Shown: one piece after another, positions 1-6,307 of the stretch
How the letters are laid out: each line of letters opens with the position of its first letter
Numbering within the stretch: position 1 is the stretch's first letter
Program-made: the position numbers and the translations under genes
NCBI GenBank assembly: GCA_905200645.1
Contig: CAJKLD010000037.1
Location: 1-11,813, forward strand
Direction of reading: 5' to 3'
Origin: an uncultured Phascolarctobacterium sp.
Lineage (GTDB): Bacteria; Bacillota; Negativicutes; Acidaminococcales; Acidaminococcaceae
Length of the DNA: 11,813 nt
Notes under the pieces: generated by a model
What the model was told of the DNA's origin: nothing
What the model saw: the letters and a program-made list of their open reading frames with translations, nothing else
The model's database searches: none

Positions 1-712
1 TGGTCAGGCTGCCAATTTCCGCAGTTAAATTTCCTTTTACATCTACGCTGGCTTTGCTGTTCTGCATGGCAGCAACGTGCAGCGCTGCGTCGCCGCCCGT
101 GTGAATATTGGCGGTATTGCTGTTCATTAAAACGCCTGCCGTTATTTCGCTGCCGCCGTTGATGTAAATATTGGCGCTATTATTAGTCAGGCTGTTGGCA
201 GCCGTAATTTGCGCGCTGCCCTTTGTTACCAGCGCGCCCTTATCGCTGTTACTAAAATTAGCTGCCGTAATTATTGTATCTGTTGCGGCTCCGTCGCCGC
301 TGATGGTGGCGTTGTTTAAAATCAAACCGCTGCTTTTGATATTAAAATCGCTGTACAAATTGCGGCTTACGCCGCTGCTATTTACCTGCGCAATCTGCAC
401 CAAATCTACGCCGTTGGCCGCGTGGTCGATAATCGGCTTGTATCTGCCGTCGGCGTTAGCGTCTGCCGCCAGCGCCAGGCTGCTGTCGCTTGCTTTATCC
501 TGCGCTTTTGTAGCTGCGGGGTCGGTAACATCTGCAATCTCCGGCAACGCGGGATTGGTAAATTCTTCCGGCTTTCTGTCTTCTGTGGGCGGGTCTTCCG
601 GCTCCAGCGGTTTATCGGGATTGATTTCGCTAATGGTAACGCCTGTTAATTGAATACATTTGTGAAATTTGATGCAAAGGCAATTTTTTGACCTAAAAAT
701 AGTATTTTTCAT
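1..712 (-). CDS. FHA-like TpsA protein, N-terminal TPS-domain region, 3' end outside window, signal peptide missing
   Basis: The minus-strand frame is open from the left edge to an ATG at 712 (an ATG at 718 is also in frame). The first 20 or so codons, down to about 650, overlap the end of the preceding small gene, have no ribosome binding site and look like accidental read-out. From about 649 the protein reads LTGVTISEIN, then a Pro/Glu-rich linker, then a typical two-partner-secretion N-terminal pattern: KPIIDHAANGVDLVQIA, NSSGVSRNLYSDFN and GLILNNA. FHA-type repeats follow (ITAANFSNSDKGALVTKG, INGGSEITAG). TpsA proteins are exported by Sec and then by a TpsB outer-membrane porin; the TPS domain normally follows a signal peptide directly, and none is encoded here. 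The ANPNGI-type motif expected some 50-60 residues after ILNNA is not seen in the next 100 residues. It may be a remnant, or the continuation of the signal peptide encoded at 4433. Confidence 0.7.
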   Translation of the reverse strand, partial: MKNTIFRSKNCLCIKFHKCIQLTGVTISEINPDKPLEPEDPPTEDRKPEEFTNPALPEIADVTDPAATKAQDKASDSSLALAADANADGRYKPIIDHAANGVDLVQIAQVNSSGVSRNLYSDFNIKSSGLILNNATISGDGAATDTIITAANFSNSDKGALVTKGSAQITAANSLTNNSANIYINGGSEITAGVLMNSNTANIHTGGDAALHVAAMQNSKASVDVKGNLTAEIGSLT

Positions 713-1172
713 ATACATTATACCAAAAATCACTCCATAGATTATCCTTGCATCCTACAATCAAAACACCTTCCTTTCCTTCTGTAAATCTAGCTACATA
801 TTCTTTCTGTACAGCCTGATATTTTTTATTATTTATATCTAAAACTTGCCAGTCTATTTTTTTAAATTTTTCTTTCATATTGTCATTATCTGCTTTTACG
901 ACAAATATTCTATTCCCACCTATTATCGGAAACATATTAAAATACGTAATATTACTGTCATTTTTATAAATAGAATGTATTAAGTACATTAATTTTGTTT
1001 CTTGTTCTCGTGAAATAGAATTATCTTGCCAATGTAAGATAATAGGAAAGAGTAGCGAAAAATATAGTACTATACATATAGAGCCGATAAAAAAACCTAT
1101 TATAAATTTTATCCAGCAATTAGATATATCTAGATTATTTTTTTTTTTAAAATCATTTAATATTTTTATCAT
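693..1172 (-). CDS. Small membrane-anchored protein, candidate immunity protein 2
   Basis: About 159 residues. I chose ATG 1172 over the in-frame TTG at 1175 because AAGGAG (1184-1179) lies 6 nt upstream of it. I do not recognise the family. Residues around 21-47 (WIKFIIGFFIGSICIVLYFSL and on) form one strong transmembrane segment, preceded by a Lys-rich cytoplasmic stretch. The remaining 110 or so residues form a mixed alpha/beta domain ending in WSDFWYNVYEKYYF. It overlaps the upstream gene by 20 nt and is very AT-rich, unlike the FHA coding on both sides. Its place directly after an FHA C-terminal domain, and its layout shared with the upstream gene, suggest an immunity protein or its duplicate. 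That role is inferred from context only. Confidence 0.6.
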   Translation of the reverse strand: MIKILNDFKKKNNLDISNCWIKFIIGFFIGSICIVLYFSLLFPIILHWQDNSISREQETKLMYLIHSIYKNDSNITYFNMFPIIGGNRIFVVKADNDNMKEKFKKIDWQVLDINNKKYQAVQKEYVARFTEGKEGVLIVGCKDNLWSDFWYNVYEKYYF

Positions 1173-1587
1173 CAAAAACTCCTTTTACAACATTACTCAA
1201 TCTTACAATAAGTTTACCATTCTCTTTTTTCATAGATACAATTTTAGTATCATTGTAATATTTATAGATATTGGTTTTATCTTGTATAAAATCGTTATCC
1301 CTAAGAAAGTTTTTTAGCTCTTTTTCGTATTGTTTATCGGAATCTTCTGTCTGCCAAGAAATAGCAAACACTGACATTTTTCTATGATTTTGAATAGAAA
1401 TCATAGTTCTATCATCCTTTGGCAATGGCATTTCATTGTATATATTTACAATTTCGCAAGGAGTTTTTTGCTCTAAATATATATCATTATATTCTTCAAG
1501 AAAAAAGAATATGGCAAACAAGAATAATATTACTTGTATTTTTCGTTGCCAATGTAATTTCAAAAAATCAGTTACTAGCATCATCAT
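1153..1587 (-). CDS. Small membrane-anchored protein, candidate immunity protein 1
   Basis: 144 residues starting at ATG 1587; two more ATGs follow at once (1584, 1581). The family is not recognised. Residues about 15-30 (RKIQVILFLFAIFFFLEE) form a single transmembrane helix after a short basic N-terminus. The soluble part of about 110 residues ends NGKLIVRLSNVVKGVFDDKN. The start is coupled to the FHA gene: GGAG (1602-1599) lies inside the last FHA codons and the FHA stop codon is 1 nt before this ATG. In CdiA/FHA systems the gene right after the C-terminal toxin domain is normally its immunity gene. Toxin inhibition is therefore a reasonable inference, and the membrane anchor would suit a toxin acting at or across the inner membrane. 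GC in sampled lines is roughly a quarter, far below the flanks. Confidence 0.62.
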   Translation of the reverse strand: MMMLVTDFLKLHWQRKIQVILFLFAIFFFLEEYNDIYLEQKTPCEIVNIYNEMPLPKDDRTMISIQNHRKMSVFAISWQTEDSDKQYEKELKNFLRDNDFIQDKTNIYKYYNDTKIVSMKKENGKLIVRLSNVVKGVFDDKNIK

Positions 1588-1590
1588 AAT

Positions 1591-4323
1591 TTAAAAATCT
1601 CCATTAGCCACATCATTCTTTTTCCCTAAATATTTCGTATAAGAGCCACCACAGGCAAATGAAACAGACGGACTTATAAATTTTACTTTGAATGTATAAC
1701 CTTTTCCATTAAAATAACTTCCTATTCCGCCTCCAGCTGCTCCAGAAGTAGTATACGAAAATCCTTGCATTTGCTCGCGAATCTCATCTGGGTTTGTTAC
1801 AACATTACCAGAACTATCTTCTAACCAACCTATACCAGCCTGTATATTTACTGGCATACTAAATCCAGCGCTACCAGTAATATCGGTACTAGAGTACACA
1901 TCATTATCCGGTGTATTAAATATTAGAGCAGCATCTGATATACCTCCAGATATTATCTCACCCACACTAGCGCCAAAAGCTAAAATTCTACAATATCCTT
2001 CTGGAAGATTATTTACATCAACATCTTTAATAGACTTTCTAAATTCAGGAATATGCTCCCAATATAAATTATTTTTCGTTGCACTAGCAGCAGTGCTTGC
2101 GCCTGCCTGTGCATTGTTGGCAACTATTTCGGACACTACTCCGCCTACTAAAGCGCTTGCCCATTGGTGCATTGCAGGGTCATCTTCAAACATATCGCTA
2201 AGCTTATCCTGAATCATTTCGTTGATCGTTGCTCCGCTTGCGCCTGCTAAGAAAGCGCTGCCGCCAAGTTCGCTCATTATGCCGCCAATCAGCGCGTGCA
2301 AAGCATTCTTTTCTGCGCTGCCTTCTTCCCAGCCGTTTTTAGCAGCTATTTCATGTACTTTATGATATGCAAGCTCGCCAAATAAACCGGCCAACTCCTG
2401 CCGTTCTTCAATTTTTGTTTTATCAAAAATTTCTCCCAGCTTATTCAGGCTGTTTTGCGTATCTCTATTCAGTTTGCTAATATCCTGTTTTTGGTTCTCT
2501 TTGTCGCGAATTTCAATCGTAGCGTCAGAGATGGTCGCCTTGGTTGTGCTTTCGGCTTCGTCACCCGCAGACATACCAATATTCGGCGTTACGCCTTTTT
2601 CGTTATATTCTGCACCGTTATTGATATTCACATTTGCGCCTATACCGCCAGCTTCGTATTCTGCTTTGTTTTTAATATCTTCAAAAGTCAGCGTACCGGT
2701 AGAAATTTTATTTTTGTCGGCTTCCGCTTCGCTTGTAATAATACCGCCTTTCAAATCGGTATTATTTTCTACGCAGATATCAAAACCTTCTTTGCCTGCG
2801 TAAATGCCGCTCTGCTCGGTAACGCTATCGTAATTGCTGTCGATTTCGCTCTTGGAAGCTCCACCAAATACACCGGTCTTATTAGGAACATCTTTTCCGT
2901 TTACAGAAATGCCTATACCAAAACCGGCAGAAGTATTTTTTTCTTCGTAGCTGTTGCTATCCTGTTTGCTTGCGATATTCAAATCGCCGCCCACGTTGCC
3001 GTTTACTTTTTCACCGCTAAGCTTGCCGCCTTGGATATTTGTGTCGCTGCCGCTAGTGAAATCAAGCTCCTGTTGCGCCGTAACAGTGCTTTCGTTATAT
3101 GTTGTGCTGTTAGCATCCACCTCGCCTTTGGCTTTGCTGCCGCTTATGCTAATGCTGTTTAAGCTGCCTGTTGCAAGGTCAAAGCCTACGCCTACACTGG
3201 CACTGCTGGATTTGGAATCTTGCTCTGTTACGTTCGTATTTTCGGACGCAGTTATATTAAGATTTTCTTTCGCATTTAAAACAATATTATCTCCGGACAC
3301 ACTGCTGCCTTTAATGTTAATATCTTTTTCGGTGGATGTAATATTTACATCACCGCCAGCTTTGACGTTGCTTTCATTGGCTACAATAGTTGTACTATTG
3401 CTTTCGCTCTTGCTCTTGCTGCTGCCAAGGCTTACGTTAAGAGAAAGGTTATGCGCCGGGTCTTTAGCTGCATCTTTTATCTTATTCATATTTTTATTTA
3501 TTGTATCGTAAGCTTCATAACCGTGCAGTGCTGCCAGTCGTTTATCTTCTACTTGCGCTGCCCGCTCTACATGATTTACCGCTTCGTTTACTTTGTCTAT
3601 TGCCTCTCCGCCAATAGACACACTAAGTCCGCTGCGCTCAAATTCGTGATTTTCCTGCGCGTTGTAAACGCTGGTTGTGTTTTCAATATTTACGTTTTGT
3701 CCGGTAATATCAATATTTTCTTTAGCGATTACGTCGCTGCCTTTAATACTGGCGTCTTTTTGAGCGTTTAATTTTACGCTGCCCTCTATGCTGCCAACAG
3801 CGCTGCCAACTTGCTCGCTGTTTTGGTTTGCATATTGGTCTTTTTGTTTTTCTTTGCCAATAGTAAAGCCAAAACCGCCGCTCAAAAGGCCGCTCTTTTC
3901 AACCTTTTTAATGTATTCGCTTTCGCTGGTCTGCTCTGCACTTTGTACATTCAAATTTCCGCCAGCATTTACATTTACATCTTTATCTGCAACTACGTTG
4001 CTGCCCGTAACGTTCACATCTGCGCCGCTCATTATTTCTACCTCGTTTGCGGATACATTGCTGCCTACAACTGTATTTTGATTGCTGTAGTCAAAAATAT
4101 CCGTGGTTTTGCTGCTCAAAACGCCGCTTACTTTCTCGTGCTTTTCGTGCAAGCGCTCGTGGTATTCGCTTTCGTTTTGCACATTAACGTTATTTTCGGC
4201 GTTCAGGCTGGCTTTTCCTGCCTCGCTTGTTAGATTGCTGCCTTTTATGTTGATGTCGCTGCCGCTTGTAACGGTAATATTTTCTCCGGCGGCAATATTA
4301 GTGCCTTTTACAGTTTCATCCAC
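1591..4323 (-). CDS. FHA-like repeat and pretoxin protein with variable C-terminal domain, no secretion domain (orphan FHA-CT module)
   Basis: About 910 residues. Residues 1-560 are haemagglutinin-type repeats (NIAAGENITVTSGSDINIKG, GADVNVTGSNVVADKDVNV, GGDVNITSTEKDINIKG), which form a secreted beta-helix in FHA/CdiA proteins. Residues 620-745 form the Ala/Gly-rich helical pretoxin region (ELAYHKVHEIAAKNGW, ALIGGIMSELGG, ALVGGVVSEIVANNA). At about residue 750 (ATKNNLYWEH) composition turns AT-rich and a unique domain of about 160 residues begins, with Gly-rich beta-like stretches (AAGGGIGSYF, SVSFACGGSYTKYLGK). Its toxic activity is unidentified; a polymorphic-toxin-type-22-like fold is a weak guess. 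There is no signal peptide or TPS domain in frame. The frame is open upstream to a TAA at 4437-4435 without an ATG, and the GTG at 4323 lacks a ribosome binding site. It is therefore an orphan module, silent unless frameshifting or recombination joins it to export signals. Confidence 0.75.
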   Translation of the reverse strand: MDETVKGTNIAAGENITVTSGSDINIKGSNLTSEAGKASLNAENNVNVQNESEYHERLHEKHEKVSGVLSSKTTDIFDYSNQNTVVGSNVSANEVEIMSGADVNVTGSNVVADKDVNVNAGGNLNVQSAEQTSESEYIKKVEKSGLLSGGFGFTIGKEKQKDQYANQNSEQVGSAVGSIEGSVKLNAQKDASIKGSDVIAKENIDITGQNVNIENTTSVYNAQENHEFERSGLSVSIGGEAIDKVNEAVNHVERAAQVEDKRLAALHGYEAYDTINKNMNKIKDAAKDPAHNLSLNVSLGSSKSKSESNSTTIVANESNVKAGGDVNITSTEKDINIKGSSVSGDNIVLNAKENLNITASENTNVTEQDSKSSSASVGVGFDLATGSLNSISISGSKAKGEVDANSTTYNESTVTAQQELDFTSGSDTNIQGGKLSGEKVNGNVGGDLNIASKQDSNSYEEKNTSAGFGIGISVNGKDVPNKTGVFGGASKSEIDSNYDSVTEQSGIYAGKEGFDICVENNTDLKGGIITSEAEADKNKISTGTLTFEDIKNKAEYEAGGIGANVNINNGAEYNEKGVTPNIGMSAGDEAESTTKATISDATIEIRDKENQKQDISKLNRDTQNSLNKLGEIFDKTKIEERQELAGLFGELAYHKVHEIAAKNGWEEGSAEKNALHALIGGIMSELGGSAFLAGASGATINEMIQDKLSDMFEDDPAMHQWASALVGGVVSEIVANNAQAGASTAASATKNNLYWEHIPEFRKSIKDVDVNNLPEGYCRILAFGASVGEIISGGISDAALIFNTPDNDVYSSTDITGSAGFSMPVNIQAGIGWLEDSSGNVVTNPDEIREQMQGFSYTTSGAAGGGIGSYFNGKGYTFKVKFISPSVSFACGGSYTKYLGKKNDVANGDF
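1599..1602 (-). promoter_or_regulatory. Shine-Dalgarno GGAG embedded in the end of the FHA gene
   Basis: GGAG on the minus strand overlaps the FHA codons for Gly-Asp three residues before the stop, 11 nt upstream of ATG 1587. It indicates translational coupling of the FHA C-terminal domain and the first small membrane protein, as expected for an effector/immunity pair. Confidence 0.6.
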
Positions 4324-4433
4324 TTGTTTGTTGTGGTTGTAATAGCTGCCGCCGCTGCCGTACTTGTTAGCGGAGCCGATAAAAATAAAGCAGTCAGAGC
4401 AAGTGCCAAGATTTTTTTTGAGTTCTGCAACAT
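4308..4433 (-). CDS. Signal-peptide ORF (41 aa), probable detached 5' end of an FHA gene
   Basis: ATG 4433 is preceded by AAAGAAG at Shine-Dalgarno distance. It encodes a short basic n-region (MLQNSKK), a hydrophobic core (ILALALTALFLSA) and a small-residue tail, then stops at 4310-4308. This is a textbook Sec signal peptide. In the overlapping -1 frame the same DNA from about 4370 encodes FHA sequence (SANKYGSGGSYYNHNKQVD), so the poly-Ala tail in this frame (AAAAA) is only the out-of-frame reading of Gly/Ser codons. I therefore infer that native signal-peptide coding ends near Leu22-Thr23 and FHA module DNA was joined there out of frame. An 8-residue A tract (4419-4412) lies in codons 5-8. 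As it stands, only a 41-aa exported peptide would be made. Confidence 0.6.
   Translation of the reverse strand: MLQNSKKILALALTALFLSAPLTSTAAAAAITTTTNKWMKL
4365..4369 (-). repeat. TAACA microhomology at the module border (second copy 644-648)
   Basis: TAACA occurs in the signal-peptide ORF as the end of codons CTA-ACA (Leu22-Thr23) and again at 648-644 as TTA-ACA (Leu-Thr) at the start of recognisable TPS-fragment sequence. Both copies are in the same codon phase. Joining at this repeat would remove 3,721 bp and give a continuous signal peptide-LTGVTISE reading frame. Five bases can match by chance, so this is suggestive only. Confidence 0.35.
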
Positions 4434-4434
4434 C

Positions 4435-4466
4435 TTAATCACTTCTTTCTTTTATTTTGTGATTAA
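4435..4466 (-). promoter_or_regulatory. Leader inverted repeat and possible promoter upstream of the signal-peptide ORF
   Basis: Perfect 8-bp arms TTAATCAC (4435-4442) and GTGATTAA (4459-4466) flank a 16-nt A/G-rich (minus-strand) spacer that contains the ribosome binding site. The site ends 1 nt before the ATG. A TATACT box (4472-4467) lies just upstream, but I find no convincing -35. It could be a repressor operator or an RNA hairpin presenting the ribosome binding site in its loop. Confidence 0.35.
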
Positions 4467-4534
4467 AGTATAAATGTTAAGTGTGGCAGAATGATGTTTT
4501 TTTCGGGCTTGATGAGGAAAAAGAAAATAAAATT

Positions 4535-6139
4535 TTATTTATCGGCATCCAATTCTTGTAAAAGCTGCGTAAGAGCGTTGTCGCTATCGCTTCTGCTGGC
4601 AGAACTATCCTGTTCTTCTTCTTTGTGAATTTCTATACTTAAATCAGCGCCAAAGGTTTTCTTAAACCAAGCAAGATGAGATTTGATTTGGTGCATTTCA
4701 ATGGACGGGATGTTATCGGCATAAATTTTGAGGACAGCGTTCTTTTTGTCGAAGCTCGTGCTTAAACCGCGCACCATACGCGCTTCGGAATAATCTAAGC
4801 TTTCGCTTAAGGCTAACAGCAAGGCCAGCTTATTGATAAGCTTCCAGTTGCTTTCCGTAAGTATTTCTTTATAAAAGCGGTCCTTAAAATAATTTTTGGA
4901 AACGCCGTTATGCCAGCCGGCAATGGCGCTGGTGATAATCTGCTCCTTATGCGTAAGGCCGAAAAGCTTAGCGTTTTGAATCATATAAGCGCTGTGACGG
5001 GCATGGCTGTAAAAATTGATGGTAATACCAATATCATGCAATAGCGCGGCCGTTTCCAGCAAGCGTCGGTAACCCTTGCGGATTTTATGCAGCTCCGTCC
5101 AGCCGTCAAACATAGTCAGCGCCAGCTTGGTAATATGATGAGCGTGTCTTGTATCCGCTTCAAAAAGATTGAGCGTATTTTCTCTGCTGCGCTCTAAAAT
5201 ATTTTTGGCGATTAAGGCTACGTTATTGGATTTGGAATAATAATCGTAAAAAAGTCCTTCGCGCAGGCCGCAGCCGCTGGTAATCAGCTTTTTGGCGCCG
5301 GTAGCTTCTAACAGACAGCTGATGATACTGCTGCCTGCTAAAATAATGTCGCTGCGCTCGCTGCTTAAGCCGGAAATTTTTTTACGCTGTTCTAAATTAG
5401 TCGTGCGCAGCTTGTTGAAAAAGCTGCGGAAGGTTTGGAGAGGATAAGCGTAATTATGAATTTTGGTCGCGGGATATTTTTTTGCCCGCTGGATGATTTT
5501 GGCTACGGTACGAGCGGTGCCGCCTACGCCGATTAAAGGCAGATTTTTTTGCTTGAGCCACGGATATTTCGCTAAACAATCCATAATAAAGGTGCTTAAT
5601 TTAGTGAAAACTTCCGGCGGCATTTCGTTGCGGATATTGAACATACTTGTGGTATTGACTGCGCCTAAAGGAATGGAAACACTTTCTAAAATTTTACGGT
5701 TTTTAAAAAGTATCAATTCGGTGCTGCCGCCGCCAAGGTCAAAAATAATACCGTTTTTTACATCAAGGGTATTGATAACGCCAAGGTAGCTGATATACGC
5801 TTCCGTTTTGCCGGAAATAATGTGCAGCCGGATATCAGTTTCCTGCGCCGCACGCGCAATAAGCTCCTTACCGTTAGCGGCGTTGCGGATGGCCGCAGTA
5901 GCCACAGCGATAATTTTATCAGCCTGATAAATTTTGCACATGTGCGCAAAGCTTTTAAGGGTGTCAATGGTACTGGTAAAGGCTTCTTCCGTGAGCATAT
6001 TCTGCCCGTCTACCTTCTGACTTAGACGCAGCGCTTCTTTTTGATTATAAACCATATTATAAGCGCCGTTTTTATAGATATGGCTTACAACTAAACGAGC
6101 CGAGTTAGAGCCTATATCTATGATTGCTATTCTCTGCAT
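4535..6139 (-). CDS. ppx: Exopolyphosphatase / pppGpp phosphatase (Ppx/GppA family) with HD domain
   Basis: 534 residues from ATG 6139, chosen because GAGGAG (6154-6149) lies 9 nt upstream and because the family's N-terminal motif then starts at residue 4 (IAIIDIGSNSARL). An in-frame ATG at 6190 would add 17 atypical residues. The sugar-kinase/Hsp70-like fold motifs are all present: phosphate loop 1 DIGSNS (8-13), TAAIRNA (81-87), the catalytic-Glu region SGKTEA (Glu113), phosphate loop 2 FDLGGGST (133-140), SIPLGAV and GVGGTART (about 204-211). A C-terminal HD-type domain follows (LLHDIG near 366-371, YSHARHSAYM, GWHNG), as in long Ppx/GppA proteins. The acidic Ser/Asp-rich tail is probably disordered. 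The family hydrolyses terminal phosphate of polyphosphate and/or pppGpp in the cytoplasm; sequence alone does not decide which. It is divergent from the paralogue-ppk1 operon, which supports a polyphosphate role. Confidence 0.9.
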   Translation of the reverse strand: MQRIAIIDIGSNSARLVVSHIYKNGAYNMVYNQKEALRLSQKVDGQNMLTEEAFTSTIDTLKSFAHMCKIYQADKIIAVATAAIRNAANGKELIARAAQETDIRLHIISGKTEAYISYLGVINTLDVKNGIIFDLGGGSTELILFKNRKILESVSIPLGAVNTTSMFNIRNEMPPEVFTKLSTFIMDCLAKYPWLKQKNLPLIGVGGTARTVAKIIQRAKKYPATKIHNYAYPLQTFRSFFNKLRTTNLEQRKKISGLSSERSDIILAGSSIISCLLEATGAKKLITSGCGLREGLFYDYYSKSNNVALIAKNILERSRENTLNLFEADTRHAHHITKLALTMFDGWTELHKIRKGYRRLLETAALLHDIGITINFYSHARHSAYMIQNAKLFGLTHKEQIITSAIAGWHNGVSKNYFKDRFYKEILTESNWKLINKLALLLALSESLDYSEARMVRGLSTSFDKKNAVLKIYADNIPSIEMHQIKSHLAWFKKTFGADLSIEIHKEEEQDSSASRSDSDNALTQLLQELDADK

Positions 6140-6148
6140 TTTTTTCTT

Positions 6149-6154
6149 CTCCTC
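6149..6154 (-). promoter_or_regulatory. Ribosome binding site that fixes the ppx start
   Basis: GAGGAG on the minus strand lies 9 nt before ATG 6139. It favours this start over the longer in-frame option at 6190, which lies upstream of the site. Confidence 0.6.
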
Positions 6155-6198
6155 GTGGCGAACCACATTATTACTATATATATTACGCACAAAATAAA

Positions 6199-6256
6199 AA
6201 ACTCCTGCGACGAATTACTAAATTTACGCAAATTTTACACGTAAACGCAGGAGTTT
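6199..6256. promoter_or_regulatory. Nested inverted repeat between the divergent ppx and ppx-like/ppk1 transcription units
   Basis: AAACTCCTGCG (6199-6209) is perfectly repeated inverted as CGCAGGAGTTT (6246-6256), with 36 nt between. A second pair, TTTACG (6223-6228) and CGTAAA (6240-6245), is nested inside and abuts the right arm. Read on the minus strand, the stem is followed by TTTTTTATTTT, so upstream of ppx it could act as a terminator or attenuator. As DNA it could be a shared operator. Possible plus-strand -10 boxes follow (ATAGAT 6257-6262 with TTTACA 6234-6239 at 17 bp; TATAAT 6275-6280). Confidence 0.45.
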
Positions 6257-6294
6257 ATAGATAAAACAAGAATATATAATATATATGCAAGTTT

Positions 6295-6299
6295 GGAGG
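6295..6299 (+). promoter_or_regulatory. Ribosome binding site that fixes the start of the Ppx-like gene
   Basis: GGAGG lies 8 nt before ATG 6308. It overlaps the longer TTG-initiated option at 6293, which it rules out. Confidence 0.7.
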
Positions 6300-6307
6300 C
6301 AGACTTT

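Noticed and set aside
171..653. Plus-strand open frame rich in Leu/Ala/Ser
   Set aside because: Antisense shadow of the FHA TPS-region frame; the minus-strand reading has recognisable TPS motifs.
1591..4323. FHA repeats considered as a CRISPR or nucleotide tandem repeat
   Set aside because: Repetition is at the degenerate protein level; no regular identical direct repeats with spacers were seen.
2455..4342. Several plus-strand open frames of 80-235 codons
   Set aside because: Antisense to FHA repeats; low-complexity hydrophobic products explained by the repetitive minus-strand coding.
4527..4538. ATAAAATTTTAT palindrome at the ppx stop as a terminator
   Set aside because: Only A/T pairs, no loop and no T-run; too weak to call.
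6140..6190. Longer ppx start at 6190
   Set aside because: Adds 17 residues without family similarity and bypasses the good GAGGAG site before 6139.
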